Shown: in pieces, positions 17,384 to 26,148 of the stretch | Layout: each line of letters begins with the position of its first letter | Position numbering within the stretch: position 1 is the stretch's first letter | NCBI GenBank assembly: GCA_029167225.1 | Contig: JARFNK010000011.1 | Location: 1 to 64,000 of the forward strand | Source: Sphingobium arseniciresistens | GTDB lineage: Bacteria; Pseudomonadota; Alphaproteobacteria; Sphingomonadales; Sphingomonadaceae | Direction: 5' to 3' | Length of the DNA: 64,000 nucleotides | The notes under the pieces: model-generated | Database searches by the model: none | What the model was told of the DNA's origin: nothing | The model's input: only the letters and a program-made list of their open reading frames with translations | Translations under genes and position numbers: made by a program

Positions 17384-17820
17384 TGCCATTCCCCAAGCCG
17401 GTTCCAGGCCTGGTTCTCCGCTACTCCTACCTCTGGGGACATGAAGCCAGGGCCGGACATGAAGAGGGCAGCAAAGATCGGCCCTGCGCTGTCCTGCTTA
17501 CAATCGTCACCAAAGATGGGCGTGAGTTTGTCACCGTTCTTCCTGTGACCCATACGCCTCCCGCCGACCTGCGATTGGCTGTTGAGATACCGGCGGGAAC
17601 GAAAGCACGTCTCGGTCTCGACAGTGATCGCTCCTGGATCATCCTCAACGAGGCCAACCGTTTCCAGTGGCCAGGTCCCGACCTGCGGCCAGTACCAGGG
17701 GGCAACGACGCCAACGTAGCTTACGGCATGCTCCCGATCGCGATCTATGACCTCGTGCGAACGAAGTGGCTGGCTGCATTCGATGCCGGCCTCGTTGACC
17801 AAGTCATTCGTACATCCTGA
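17383..17820 (+). CDS. PemK/MazF-like toxin
   Basis: 145 residues. KDRPCAVLLTIV, VTVLPVTHTPP and RSWIILNEANRFQWPGPDL match the alphaproteobacterial PemK-like growth inhibitor group, which are mRNA interferases of MazF fold. Coupled to the Phd-type gene by a TAATG overlap. The pair sits between a 444-aa gene and a remnant of that gene's 3' end, so it looks inserted. Confidence 0.8.
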   Translation: MPFPKPVPGLVLRYSYLWGHEARAGHEEGSKDRPCAVLLTIVTKDGREFVTVLPVTHTPPADLRLAVEIPAGTKARLGLDSDRSWIILNEANRFQWPGPDLRPVPGGNDANVAYGMLPIAIYDLVRTKWLAAFDAGLVDQVIRTS

Positions 17821-18243
17821 TGACTTTAGATTTCCTGCGCGTCGAACAATCCGGCGGCGCAGGACTCTGAAACAGGAATGTATGCCCACGACTGAACCGG
17901 CCGGCAATCGAGCGGAAGCCGCGGCCAGACCATCAGCGACGACCGCAGGGCCCAATTGGAAGGACCGCGACCCAAAGCCGACAAAATCGATACCGATCAA
18001 TCGGCTCATGACCGCGATGACGCACCCGCGAAACGCCATCGCGCGAAGTTGCACTTGCCATTTGGCACATGACGGCACGCTGGCCATGCGTATCGCAATA
18101 TCGTCGATCGCCTAGCCTGTTCGCTATTCCTCGCGCTCGACCCTAAGCAGATTCAGCCAGCACCGGTTCAACCATACAAGTGCCCGCGAACGCTACCTCG
18201 GCCAGCAGCTTGCGAGAGCCAGGTTACTCACGTTCCCGCAGGG
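17821..18243. other. Non-coding stretch after the toxin gene
   Basis: About 420 bases with no frame of coding character. Probably part of the inserted TA segment, ending where homology to the 444-aa gene resumes. Confidence 0.4.
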
Positions 18244-18342
18244 CTGTGCAAAACCAAGGACGCCCACTTGCCCGCCTTCGGCGGCGCCCTGCGACTGGCG
18301 GCAACGCGCCTTCCCGACCTCCTGAAGCAGGCTGCGGCCTGA
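18244..18342 (+). pseudogene. Remnant of the 3' end of a 444-aa gene homologue
   Basis: 33 codons ending in TGA read LCKTKDAHLPAFGGALRLAA then TRLPDLLKQAAA. This matches codon for codon the end of the gene at 15682-17016 (LRKTMAARLRAFGGATRLAA, TRLPDFLNLSAT). There is no start or upstream homology. It is best read as the original 3' end displaced by the toxin-antitoxin insert, or as a partial duplication. Confidence 0.75.
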
Positions 18343-18355
18343 CGCGCGCCAGGTC

Positions 18356-18378
18356 GAGAAGAGAGGGGGGCAGGAAGA
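18356..18378 (+). repeat. Purine-rich leader tract, copy 2
   Basis: GAGAAGAGAGGGGGGCAGGA-type run 60 bases before the next start. Confidence 0.5.
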
Positions 18379-18437
18379 TGTGCCGGCGGACTGAGCGGCC
18401 AGCACCCCCACTTCTTCCCTTCATAGGAACCCGATCC

Positions 18438-18938
18438 ATGCCCAAAACCAACCTCATCACGCAGCTCGGCCACCTCACCGTCGCGCTCAGCGAGAGCGAA
18501 TATCATGCGGCGACGATCCTCGCCTTCGATCCGGAGGCCTATGTCTCACCAGGCCAGTTCTCGGCGGATCATCACGAGCCGCGCGACCGTCTTCTCGCAG
18601 GTGACGCGATGAGCCTGCGCGGCTGGACCATGCTAGCGCGGGCCTGCAGCGAAGGCATGGTCCAGCACGACGACAGGACGCTTCTCGAGATCTTTCTTGC
18701 CGAGCGCGCGACGCTCGCCGAGACAATTCTCGAGCCAGAGATCGGAGCGCGGGTGCGGCTCCGCCGGCGCCCGCGCGTCGGCGGCGACCGCTATGCCGGC
18801 CGCGAAGGCGTGATCGTGAAGACGCATTTCGCGGGCTTCTACGTGAAGCTCGACATGACGCCGCGCGAGCGCAGCCAGAAGACCGAGCTGGTCGAGACGG
18901 GCTATCTCGAGGTCCTGGCGGAAGCCGCGACCGCCTGA
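18438..18938 (+). CDS. Hypothetical element protein (166 aa)
   Basis: The start MPKTNLITQLGHLTVALSES is chosen over an upstream in-frame ATG whose N-terminal 86 residues are basic and non-coding in character. The C-terminal half contains a small beta-barrel-like stretch (GARVRLRRRPRVGGDRYAGR, EGVIVKTHFAGFYVKLDMTP) reminiscent of KOW-type folds. Function unknown. Confidence 0.72.
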   Translation: MPKTNLITQLGHLTVALSESEYHAATILAFDPEAYVSPGQFSADHHEPRDRLLAGDAMSLRGWTMLARACSEGMVQHDDRTLLEIFLAERATLAETILEPEIGARVRLRRRPRVGGDRYAGREGVIVKTHFAGFYVKLDMTPRERSQKTELVETGYLEVLAEAATA

Positions 18939-18966
18939 ATTCGCTCCCACCGACATGGAGGATCTC

Positions 18967-19401
18967 ATGTCCGATGCTTCAGACTTCTATGGTGACATCG
19001 CGCGCAATATCGCGCGGAGCGGCCAGCATCTCTTCCTGATCTTCGCCGACGGCGAGACACCCGCCTTTGCCTACAGCATCGGCAATGCGCTGCACGGCCT
19101 GCCGGAACTCCTGCTGATCGGCAATTTCTCGCCCCGCGTCGCGGGCTCAATCCTCAACGAGCTCGGCCAGAAGATGCGCGAGACGCGCAGACCGCTCGAA
19201 GGCGACATCGACGTCGACGGTCAGTTTCCCGTCCGCCTGCGCCATGCTTCCGCCGAAGCCCGCCGTCGCTTCACGTTCCAGGCCGGCCGTTATCTTCGCC
19301 ACGACGAATATGACGTCCTGCAGGTGCTGCTGTGCGATCCGGCCGGCGTCTATCCCGGCGTACCGGGTTGCGATCCTGCCTACGACATGCCGCTGGCCTG
19401 A
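18967..19401 (+). CDS. DUF4262-like protein
   Basis: 144 residues. The ATG at 18967 follows GGAGG; an ATG 12 bases upstream overlaps that site and is rejected. FAYSIGNALHGLPELLLIGN and the C-terminal QAGRYLRHDEYDVLQVLLCDP are the conserved DUF4262 blocks. Role unknown. Confidence 0.8.
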   Translation: MSDASDFYGDIARNIARSGQHLFLIFADGETPAFAYSIGNALHGLPELLLIGNFSPRVAGSILNELGQKMRETRRPLEGDIDVDGQFPVRLRHASAEARRRFTFQAGRYLRHDEYDVLQVLLCDPAGVYPGVPGCDPAYDMPLA

Positions 19402-19481
19402 CGCCACCACCGAATATCCCCTGAACCATCGGTTGAAGACATTCGGGAAACCGCCGATGCAAAAGCGAAGGACCTTCGCCC

Positions 19482-19808
19482 ATGAACCTTGCGCTCGCCA
19501 ATGAATTGGCCGCCCGCGCCGCCGATGGCTGGCATCCCGTCACGCTCAGCGAAATCGAACGGCAACTGCGCGATCTCGGCTATGCTCTCGATCGCACGCT
19601 GGACTGCCGCTCCACGGCCCAGATCATGACCGGTCCACGTGCTGGCAAGACCTATCCCACTCTCTCGACGGGCATCAAGGAAGCCGACACGGGCCGCAGC
19701 GCGTTCCACTTCGAGGCTCGGCGCGACGCCAACTTTCGAACCCTGCAGAAACTCCGCTTTGAAGTCGGCCTCTATGCCGTCCTCAACGGCGCAATCCTGG
19801 ACGTCTGA
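19482..19808 (+). CDS. Hypothetical protein (108 aa)
   Basis: Starts MNLALANELAARAADGWHP. Helical N-terminus; C-terminal beta segment ends LYAVLNGAILDV. Follows the DUF4262 gene in the same direction. No family recognised. Confidence 0.65.
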   Translation: MNLALANELAARAADGWHPVTLSEIERQLRDLGYALDRTLDCRSTAQIMTGPRAGKTYPTLSTGIKEADTGRSAFHFEARRDANFRTLQKLRFEVGLYAVLNGAILDV

Positions 19809-19907
19809 TTTCAAGCCGACCGTTCTGGAATTTCCGGGACGAAGTCGTCGAACGCTTCGACGTCATGCCACTCGGCATCCCCCCAAACCACCCGCTGGAG
19901 ACCGATG

Positions 19908-20219
19908 ATGTCGGAGCCCACCCATTTTGTTCACATCTATGCGACCGTTCGCGTCAAAGTGGCTGTCGCGGCCGCGACCCACGAAGACGCCATGCGCGCC
20001 GCCGACGAGGCGCTGTTCTCCAAGGGGTTCGGCGTGCGCTTGATCCCGACAGCCGAAGGCGCGCTCGATGCGGACTATGCCGAGGAAGTCACGGGCTATC
20101 TCGTCGATGAAGCCGGTGACACGGAATATCTGCGCAGCGCGAACTACGGTCCGGACTATGAACCCGACTGGGGCATGCGCAGCCGCCCGCCCGAGGCCGA
20201 GGAGCGGTCCGGCGCCTAA
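19908..20219 (+). CDS. Hypothetical protein (103 aa)
   Basis: Two adjacent ATG codons; the second has GGAG seven bases ahead. MSEPTHFVHIYATVRVKVAV with THEDAMRAADEALF suggests a small ferredoxin-like alpha/beta fold. Function unknown. Confidence 0.65.
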   Translation: MSEPTHFVHIYATVRVKVAVAAATHEDAMRAADEALFSKGFGVRLIPTAEGALDADYAEEVTGYLVDEAGDTEYLRSANYGPDYEPDWGMRSRPPEAEERSGA

Positions 20220-20229
20220 TCACAGGCAC

Positions 20230-20246
20230 GAGAAAGGGAAGGGGGA
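20230..20246 (+). repeat. Purine-rich leader tract, copy 3
   Basis: GAGAAAGGGAAGGGGGA, 46 bases before the HerA-like gene. Confidence 0.5.
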
Positions 20247-20291
20247 TCGAGTGGGCGGTGGCCAGACAGGCCAAGCCCAGGAGATCCCATC

Positions 20292-21503
20292 ATGGCTACA
20301 GTCGTCTCGATCGACCCTTCCGCCGATCAATGGTCCGTTCCGATCGGCAAGCACAGCCGCGGCGCGCTCATGCTCAACCTCGAGCGCCTGCTCGCCGGCC
20401 GGCTACTCATCCAGGGCAGCAGCGGCGCGGGCAAGAGCCGCACCCTGCGCAAGATCATCGAGGAAGCCTTCGACTTCACGACGATCGTGCTCGTCGATCC
20501 CGAAGGCGAGTTCGGCAATCTCGCCGCACATATCGGTGCGACCTCGCTCAAGGGCTGCGAACTCACCTCGGACGGCCTGACGGCAGCGGCTGCGCGCGCT
20601 CGGCAGCACCGGCTTTCGCTCCATGTCGATCTCACCGATCTCGATCCCGACCAGCGCATCATCAAGGCAGCGGCCCTGTTCGCGGGACTGATCGGCGCGC
20701 CGCGCGAGCATTGGAGCCATACCGTCCTGGTCTGCATCGACGAGGGCCATCTGCTCGCCCCCCATCATGCGGGATCGGCCCGCGACGCCGAAACCCGCCG
20801 CCTCGGCGTCGCCACGCTCACCGACCTTTGCGCCCGCGGCCGCAAGCGCGGCATCGCACCGGTCATCGCCACCCAGCGCCTCGCGAAGCTGTCCTCCTCG
20901 GTGATCTCCGAGCTGCAGAACTTCCTCGTCGGCCTCAACGTCTTCGACCGCGACATCGCGCGCGCCGCCGACCTGCTCGGCTTCTCCGCCAAGGAGGCGG
21001 ACGCCTTGCGCAAGCTTGCGCCTGGCGAGTTCTTCGCCATGGGGCCGGCCATCTCGCCGCTCCCGGTCCTCGCCCATATGGAAGAGACGATCACCGAGCA
21101 TCTTGGCGCGACCCCCAAGCTGACCGCGGCGGCCGCGATCGACAGCGGCGAGGCCGAGAAGCTCCTCGATCTGTCCGCTCTGCGGGAAGTCTCGAACGGC
21201 GGGCGCGATACGAGTCTCACGCTCAAGGGAACCCGCGCGCTCGACGCCTTCCTGCTCGATCCGTCAGCGCCGCACGCGGCCTCGATCATCGGCGCGCTCA
21301 AGCGCATCGCCCCCAATGCGACCACGGCCAACGATCTCGCCGGCCACCTCGGTTGCCCACGCGAAGCGGTCGACAATGCGCTCGACATGCTGGCCGCCAT
21401 AGCGGCGGTCGACACGATGCCGCGCGGAGAAGACCGCATCGCCCGGCTGCATGCCCGGCTCAGGGCCAAGATCAGTGACATTCCCGTGGTGGCGCTCGCA
21501 TGA
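20292..21503 (+). CDS. HerA/VirB4-type ATPase (DUF87-like)
   Basis: 403 residues. Walker A GSSGAGKS at 42-49; Walker B TVLVCIDEGH with Asp150-Glu151; then RLGVATLTDLCARGRKRGIA and IATQRLAKLSSSVISELQNF, the sensor region of HerA/FtsK-like pumps. The C-terminal ~120 residues look like a winged-helix module (NDLAGHLGCPREAVDNALDM). The ATGA overlap with the next gene couples it to the Myb-repeat protein. Likely a DNA-translocating or remodelling ATPase; no nuclease partner (NurA) is visible nearby. Confidence 0.82.
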   Translation: MATVVSIDPSADQWSVPIGKHSRGALMLNLERLLAGRLLIQGSSGAGKSRTLRKIIEEAFDFTTIVLVDPEGEFGNLAAHIGATSLKGCELTSDGLTAAAARARQHRLSLHVDLTDLDPDQRIIKAAALFAGLIGAPREHWSHTVLVCIDEGHLLAPHHAGSARDAETRRLGVATLTDLCARGRKRGIAPVIATQRLAKLSSSVISELQNFLVGLNVFDRDIARAADLLGFSAKEADALRKLAPGEFFAMGPAISPLPVLAHMEETITEHLGATPKLTAAAAIDSGEAEKLLDLSALREVSNGGRDTSLTLKGTRALDAFLLDPSAPHAASIIGALKRIAPNATTANDLAGHLGCPREAVDNALDMLAAIAAVDTMPRGEDRIARLHARLRAKISDIPVVALA

Positions 21504-22711
21504 AGCCCCTCAATCTGGACGCCGATGTCGTCGAGCTCGCTCCCGCGCCACGGCCCTTCCTCGAGTCACAGCCGCTGCGCGAAATGGCCTATCGCGCGGA
21601 TGCCTGGACACCGGCCGAGAGCGAGCGGCTGCGCGCGCTCTTCCTCGAGGATATAGCGATAAGCGATATCGCGCTTGCGCTTGCCCGGGGTAGGGCGGCC
21701 GTCGCCGAGCGCATCGCGCTGCTCGGTCTCAGGCGCAACTCCACCCGGACCTGGACCGAGCTCGACGATGCCGAGCTGACCCGCCGTTATGGCGCGCAGC
21801 CCACCGCCGCCATTGCCTCGGATCTCGGCCGATCCTGCTCGGCGGTCTATGCCCGAGCCCGGCTTCTCGACCTGACCGAGGGCAATCCTCCCGAATGGAC
21901 GCCCTGGGAGGATGCCCAGCTCATTGAAGGCTATCGCCGCGGCGTGCCGCTGGCCCAGATCGCGACGCTGATTGGTCGGCCTTTTGGCGGCCTGTCGAGC
22001 CGCGCTGGCTATCTCGGCATCGTGCATGCAAACCATCCGCCCGACTGGTCCGAACAGGAAACGGCGCGCGCCCTCGAACTCGCGGAGCAGGGCCATCGCT
22101 ACACCGCGATCGTTGCGATGCTTGTCGAGGAGGGATTCCCGCAGCGAACGATCAGAGGCTTCGGCCTTGCGATCCGCAAGCTCGGCTACGGCCGCGGTTG
22201 GGGGCGGGCGTGGACGCCGGAAGAGGATGCGCTGCTGCGCAAGGCCTATACCGAGGGAACGAGCCTGACCCCGCTGCGGCGACAGCTCGGCCGCACATCC
22301 GGGTCGCTGCGCCACCGCGCCGAATATCTGGCGCTGCGCGGCCTTCATGCCAACCGCAACGGATGGCGCATCGGTCCGGACTGGACCGACGCCGAGGAGG
22401 CGCGGCTGCGCGCGGACTATGGCCGCGTCCCCACCAAGCTTCTTGCTGCGCGCATGGGCCGGACCAAGGCCGCGCTTACCTCGCGCGCCAACAGCCTCGG
22501 GCTCGTCCACGGCTACATCCGGCCGTTCAGCGACGAGGAAACACGCGCGCTCGACATCGCCTTCCGCACGGGGGTCTCGATCGCGGATCTCGCCGTCGCT
22601 CTCGACCGCAAGGCCATGTCGCTCAGCAAATATGCGACCAATCACGGCTACCAGTTCGGACGCAGGCCGAGGCGCTCCGTGACGCTGGAGGGCCTGCTCG
22701 CCGCGGGGTGA
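21500..22711 (+). CDS. Protein with seven tandem Myb/SANT-like helix-turn-helix repeats
   Basis: 403 residues. Seven repeats begin at W36, W85, W133, W183, W238, W295 and F343. Each starts with a W-[ST]-x(2)-E-like pattern (AWTPAES, TWTELDD, EWTPWED, DWSEQET, AWTPEED, DWTDAEE, PFSDEET) and ends with a basic helix (RAGYLGI, RAEYLAL, RANSLGL). Such repeats usually contact DNA, so the protein could wrap along a long site. It overlaps the HerA-like ATPase gene and is followed by a methylase-like gene. Function unknown. Confidence 0.78.
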   Translation: MKPLNLDADVVELAPAPRPFLESQPLREMAYRADAWTPAESERLRALFLEDIAISDIALALARGRAAVAERIALLGLRRNSTRTWTELDDAELTRRYGAQPTAAIASDLGRSCSAVYARARLLDLTEGNPPEWTPWEDAQLIEGYRRGVPLAQIATLIGRPFGGLSSRAGYLGIVHANHPPDWSEQETARALELAEQGHRYTAIVAMLVEEGFPQRTIRGFGLAIRKLGYGRGWGRAWTPEEDALLRKAYTEGTSLTPLRRQLGRTSGSLRHRAEYLALRGLHANRNGWRIGPDWTDAEEARLRADYGRVPTKLLAARMGRTKAALTSRANSLGLVHGYIRPFSDEETRALDIAFRTGVSIADLAVALDRKAMSLSKYATNHGYQFGRRPRRSVTLEGLLAAG

Positions 22712-22797
22712 ACCCTCCGCGGCCAGCCCGCTGCTGCCACCCTTCACTCAGACAAGGTGCGCCCGGTCGCCCAGCCGGCCGCGCGCGGGGAACCCTC

Positions 22798-23601
22798 ATG
22801 CCGCCCCAGGATCGACATATCAGGAACGTCCTCAAACTCTTCGACGCTCATGGCTATCGCCACGATCGCTACAGCCTCTTCTCAGATTGCATGGAACTGA
22901 CCGCGATCAGCATCTCGAACAGCGTCGACAGCCGTTCCCGCACCGATCGGGAGGCGCGCTACCTCGAGATCGTGGGACGATATGACCGACCAACCGTGGA
23001 CATGTTTCCGCAGGTCTTCGCCGAAATCACCATGGCCCTCGAGGCGGCGCCGGGCGACGTTCTCGGGAGCATCTTCACCGCGCTCGAGATCCACAACAAG
23101 AACCGGGGCCAGTTCTTCACGCCCTATCCGGTTTGCCAAATGATGGCCGAGATCACGCTCGGCGACGCGAAGGATGCGCGGGCGCTGATCGCCGACAAGG
23201 GGTTCGTGAGCGCGATGGAACCCGCCTGCGGCGCGGGCGCCATGGTCATCGCGCTCGCGCAAGCGATGCTCGCCGTCGATATCAACTACCAGCGCCATCT
23301 CCATGTGACTGCGGTCGATATCGACCAGCGCGCGGTGCACATGGCCTACATCCAGTTCTCGCTGCTCCACATCCCGGCCCACGTCATCGTCGGCAACTCT
23401 CTCAGCAATGAGGTCCGCGAGCACTGGTTCACCCCGGCCCACATCCTGGGAGGTTGGGGTGCGAGGCTTGCTGCCCAGCCGCGCGCGGCCGAGCTGCCGC
23501 TGCAATCCGCGCTGCACACGCCCGAGGATCGCTCATCTCGTCGCACGTCGGCACAGGAAACAACAGCCCGCGCGATCGGCGAGCAATTGACCCTGTTCTG
23601 A
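22798..23601 (+). CDS. N6-adenine DNA methyltransferase-like protein lacking a visible NPPY motif
   Basis: 267 residues. NRGQFFTPYPVCQMMAEI and MEPACGAGAMVIAL are the X and I motifs of HsdM-like N6 methylases, followed by VTAVDIDQRAVHMAYIQFSL. The expected catalytic (N/D)PP(Y/F) is absent; GNSLSNEVREHWFTPAHILG stands in that place. It may bind SAM but be inactive or modified in chemistry. The longer upstream frame is noise; the ATG at 22798 begins the conserved part. It sits third in a likely ATPase-SANT-methylase operon. Confidence 0.75.
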   Translation: MPPQDRHIRNVLKLFDAHGYRHDRYSLFSDCMELTAISISNSVDSRSRTDREARYLEIVGRYDRPTVDMFPQVFAEITMALEAAPGDVLGSIFTALEIHNKNRGQFFTPYPVCQMMAEITLGDAKDARALIADKGFVSAMEPACGAGAMVIALAQAMLAVDINYQRHLHVTAVDIDQRAVHMAYIQFSLLHIPAHVIVGNSLSNEVREHWFTPAHILGGWGARLAAQPRAAELPLQSALHTPEDRSSRRTSAQETTARAIGEQLTLF

Positions 23602-23658
23602 TGGCAGACCTGCCTCCGCCGCTCGCTTTCAAACACCGCACCGCAATGCCGGCATCGG

Positions 23659-24207
23659 TCACCAATAGACCTTATACCTCGGGTCAGAGCGATCATAGGG
23701 CTGCTCGAAAATCGCTGCCCGTACCTTCTCGGCAACTTCCTTCAGCGTCGCGAACATCCGGTTGATCTCGGACAGATCGCCGAGCTGCTCGGGACCATAT
23801 CGCACCACCAGATAGTCACGCTGGTCACTCAGCCGGACCAAGTGCTCCGCTGTGCGTCTTCGCAGGGAAAGTCCCTTTTCGACAGCCAATCGCGTGCGTT
23901 CGGCAAGATCGTGCTGCAATCCCCGCACGAGCTTTCGATCGAGCGAATGGAAGAGCAGGAATGCGTTGAGATAGGTCTCGATCGATTGGATGGCGCATAG
24001 CCGGGCCGGAGCGGACGAAACGTTCCGGCCCTTCTCGATCTGCGGCAGCAGCCTGTGCGCGGCATCCCAATAGGCGTCGGCCAAGGTCACCACCGTGCCA
24101 ACCGCCGCCTCGGTACCGGGATAGGGCGGCGTACGCGCCTCAATTGGCCCTGAAGGTGCGGCCGAACGCTGCGGCGACGCGCTTTGATCCGACTGTCCCT
24201 GTTTCAA
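23659..24207 (-). CDS. HEPN-like helical protein of unknown function
   Basis: About 182 residues if started at TTG 24207; a GTG further in is possible and the longer frame overlaps the mucR-like gene. The core VTLADAYWDAAHRLLPQIEK, ARLCAIQSIETYLNAFLLFH, SLRRRTAEHLVRLSDQRDYL is all-helical and has an R-rich DYLVVRY block. This resembles HEPN/MAE_28990 helical proteins, but not enough for a firm call. Lies 35 bases downstream of the mucR-like gene. Confidence 0.55.
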   Translation of the reverse strand: MKQGQSDQSASPQRSAAPSGPIEARTPPYPGTEAAVGTVVTLADAYWDAAHRLLPQIEKGRNVSSAPARLCAIQSIETYLNAFLLFHSLDRKLVRGLQHDLAERTRLAVEKGLSLRRRTAEHLVRLSDQRDYLVVRYGPEQLGDLSEINRMFATLKEVAEKVRAAIFEQPYDRSDPRYKVYW

Positions 24208-24242
24208 GCCCGCCGTCTCCGAGAGGAAGTGCCCAGATGATC

Positions 24243-24740
24243 TTATTGGGCTGGCTGCCCTTCGGTGGATTTTGCGCGTCCACGACGAGCCGGGGCGGCT
24301 TTCGTCGTCTTTGCCGGCGGGGCCGCGGAGGCGGCCTTGGGCTTGCGGCCAAGGCCGATGCTCTTGGCGAGCGTCCGGCGCTGCTCGGCATAATTCGGAG
24401 CGACCATCGGATAGTCGGCCGGAAGATTCCACTTCGACCGATAGTCAGCCGGCGTCATCTGATAATGTGTCATGAGATGGCGCTTGAGCATCTTGAGCTT
24501 TTTGCCGTCTTCCAGACAGACGATATAGTCGAGTTTCACTGAGGCGCGAACCGATACCGCCGGCTCCTGCTTGGTCTCGGCCGCCGGATCGCTTTTACCG
24601 AGATTGCTCAGTGCTCCATGAACATTCTGGATCAAGGATGGCAGATCAGCCACCGCCACACTGTTGTTCGTCACGTGCGCCGCGACGATATCGGCGGTCA
24701 GGGTAATCAGCGTGCTATCGTTGTCCGACACGTCGCTCAT
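24243..24740 (-). CDS. MucR-family transcriptional regulator
   Basis: 165 residues. Conserved core [58 protein letters not shown], close to classical MucR. It keeps the first finger Cys and the two His. N-terminal oligomerisation part [21 protein letters not shown] Lys/Ala-rich tail of about 30 residues is shorter than that of the homologue at 13386. The start at MSDVSDND is preferred for its AAGAAGG site. MucR proteins silence AT-rich and transferred genes and control conjugation. Confidence 0.88.
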   Translation of the reverse strand: MSDVSDNDSTLITLTADIVAAHVTNNSVAVADLPSLIQNVHGALSNLGKSDPAAETKQEPAVSVRASVKLDYIVCLEDGKKLKMLKRHLMTHYQMTPADYRSKWNLPADYPMVAPNYAEQRRTLAKSIGLGRKPKAASAAPPAKTTKAAPARRGRAKSTEGQPAQ

Positions 24741-24963
24741 GATGATCTTGCCTTCTTTGGTTGAAAGAACCCGGAAGACCATTCGCTACCGGGAACATGA
24801 CGTCGTGGGAAGCTCGCAGGGCCTCAAAGGACCATGTTCCCACCGACGCCACTCAGGGATGTGCGATATCTGATCGTGCCCAAACACGAACATTCCGTAA
24901 ACCGTCTCGCGTCCACCTGCGGGTGGAGCCGGCTTCCTGCGCCCCTCAGCTTAGGAGACTCTC

Positions 24964-25275
24964 ATGAACCGCCATGGCGAAAGCATGCGCAGGCTGTTGC
25001 CCGGTCTCTATTCCGGTGAACAGGTGAGGGCGGAACGACGCGACGACGGCTATTGGGCCTTCCAGATGAAATGCAATCAGCTCGGCCCACGGCTTTGGTT
25101 CGAGTTCTCGCCCCACGGCCTGTGGACGAATATCGGCGCGTGGCGATCGCTCGACGAAGGGCTGTCCATCGCGGCCAGGCTGCGCGCCGGCTCGCATTTC
25201 TGGGACAGCGATACCCACCGCGCCCGCATCTATACCGAGGATGTCTTTGCGATCCTTCGCGGCGAGCACCTGTGA
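24964..25275 (+). CDS. Hypothetical protein (103 aa)
   Basis: MNRHGESMRRLLPGLYSGEQ start after TTAGGAG. A beta-rich middle (GYWAFQMKCNQLGPRLWFEF) and ARIYTEDVFAILRGEHL end. No family recognised. Confidence 0.65.
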   Translation: MNRHGESMRRLLPGLYSGEQVRAERRDDGYWAFQMKCNQLGPRLWFEFSPHGLWTNIGAWRSLDEGLSIAARLRAGSHFWDSDTHRARIYTEDVFAILRGEHL

Positions 25276-25287
25276 TCCCGGCTGAGT

Positions 25288-25313
25288 GGAGGAAAGAGGG
25301 AGAGCGATGAGGG
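25288..25313 (+). repeat. Purine-rich leader tract, copy 4
   Basis: GGAGGAAAGAGGGAGAGCGA-type run, 22 bases before the Mom-like gene. Confidence 0.45.
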
Positions 25314-25334
25314 TGACCCGATGAGGAGTTGCCC

Positions 25335-26147
25335 ATGCTCACCTCCCGAAGCCAGCGCTGGCGCGAGCGCCGCGTCCCGTGGGCGCGCGATCTCACGCTG
25401 ATCGATCCCAAAGCCTATGCGGTCGATGTCATCGACCACGCAGCGGCGCGCACCTTCGTCGCGCAGCATCACTATCTCCCGAGCTATCCTGCCGCCCAGG
25501 TCGCTGTCGGGCTGTTCGGCGCCGGCGCCGTCCTCGAGGGCGTCGCCGTCTTCGCCGTCCCCGCCACCAATGCGGTGATCACCCGCCATACCGGCTTCGA
25601 CGATCCGAGCCGCGGCTGCGTGCTCGCGCGGCTGATTCTGACAGACCGGGTTCCGCAAAACGGCGAGAGCTTTTTCGTAGCGCGCGCCTTCCGGCATCTC
25701 CGGCGCGAACGCCCCCATATCGAGTCCGTCGTGTCATACAGCGACCCGGGGTTCGGTCACGTCGGCCGCGTATATTGGGCGCTTTCCGCAGCCCACAGGT
25801 GCGTCACGAGGCCGCGGACCGTGCTGCGCGCCGGCGGCGTGACGATATCGGGGCGAACGCTTTCGAAGATCCGCCTCGGCGAACGCGGGCATGCCGGCGC
25901 GATCGATCATCTGGTCACGCTCGGCCTCCCGAGGCCGGCCGTCGGCGAAGATCCGCCCGCCTGGCTATGGCGCCTGCAGCGCGAGCGTCATCTCGTTCGC
26001 CAAACGCAATCCGGGCTCTTCGCCTATTGCTTCGAGCTTACGCGCGAGGCGCGCCGACGCGGCCGCAACCTGCCGCGCCTGCCTTATCCCAAAATCCTGC
26101 CAGCGCCGCACCCGACGCTGCCGCTCTTCCCGCCCCAGGAGATCTGA
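25335..26147 (+). CDS. Mom-like (GNAT-fold) DNA-modification protein
   Basis: 270 residues; ATG after GAGGAG. The pattern AARTFVAQHHYLPSYPAAQV, LEGVAVFAVPATNAVITRHT, CVLARLILTDRVPQNGESFF, FRHLRRERPHIESVVSYSDP, GFGHVGRVYWALSAAHRC follows the Mom family of phage Mu, an acyltransferase-fold protein that converts adenine in DNA to a carbamoylmethyl-type base. The SYSDP-x-GHxGxxY block is especially diagnostic. The C-terminal ~90 residues are basic. It lies in the element near methylase-like and PAPS-reductase-like genes. Assignment is by motif recall. Confidence 0.68.
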   Translation: MLTSRSQRWRERRVPWARDLTLIDPKAYAVDVIDHAAARTFVAQHHYLPSYPAAQVAVGLFGAGAVLEGVAVFAVPATNAVITRHTGFDDPSRGCVLARLILTDRVPQNGESFFVARAFRHLRRERPHIESVVSYSDPGFGHVGRVYWALSAAHRCVTRPRTVLRAGGVTISGRTLSKIRLGERGHAGAIDHLVTLGLPRPAVGEDPPAWLWRLQRERHLVRQTQSGLFAYCFELTREARRRGRNLPRLPYPKILPAPHPTLPLFPPQEI

Positions 26148-26148
26148 C

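Noticed and set aside
20292..21503. HerA-NurA end-processing or known HerA defence system
   Set aside because: No NurA, SIR2 or DUF4297 nuclease gene is adjacent, so the ATPase alone cannot be assigned to those systems.
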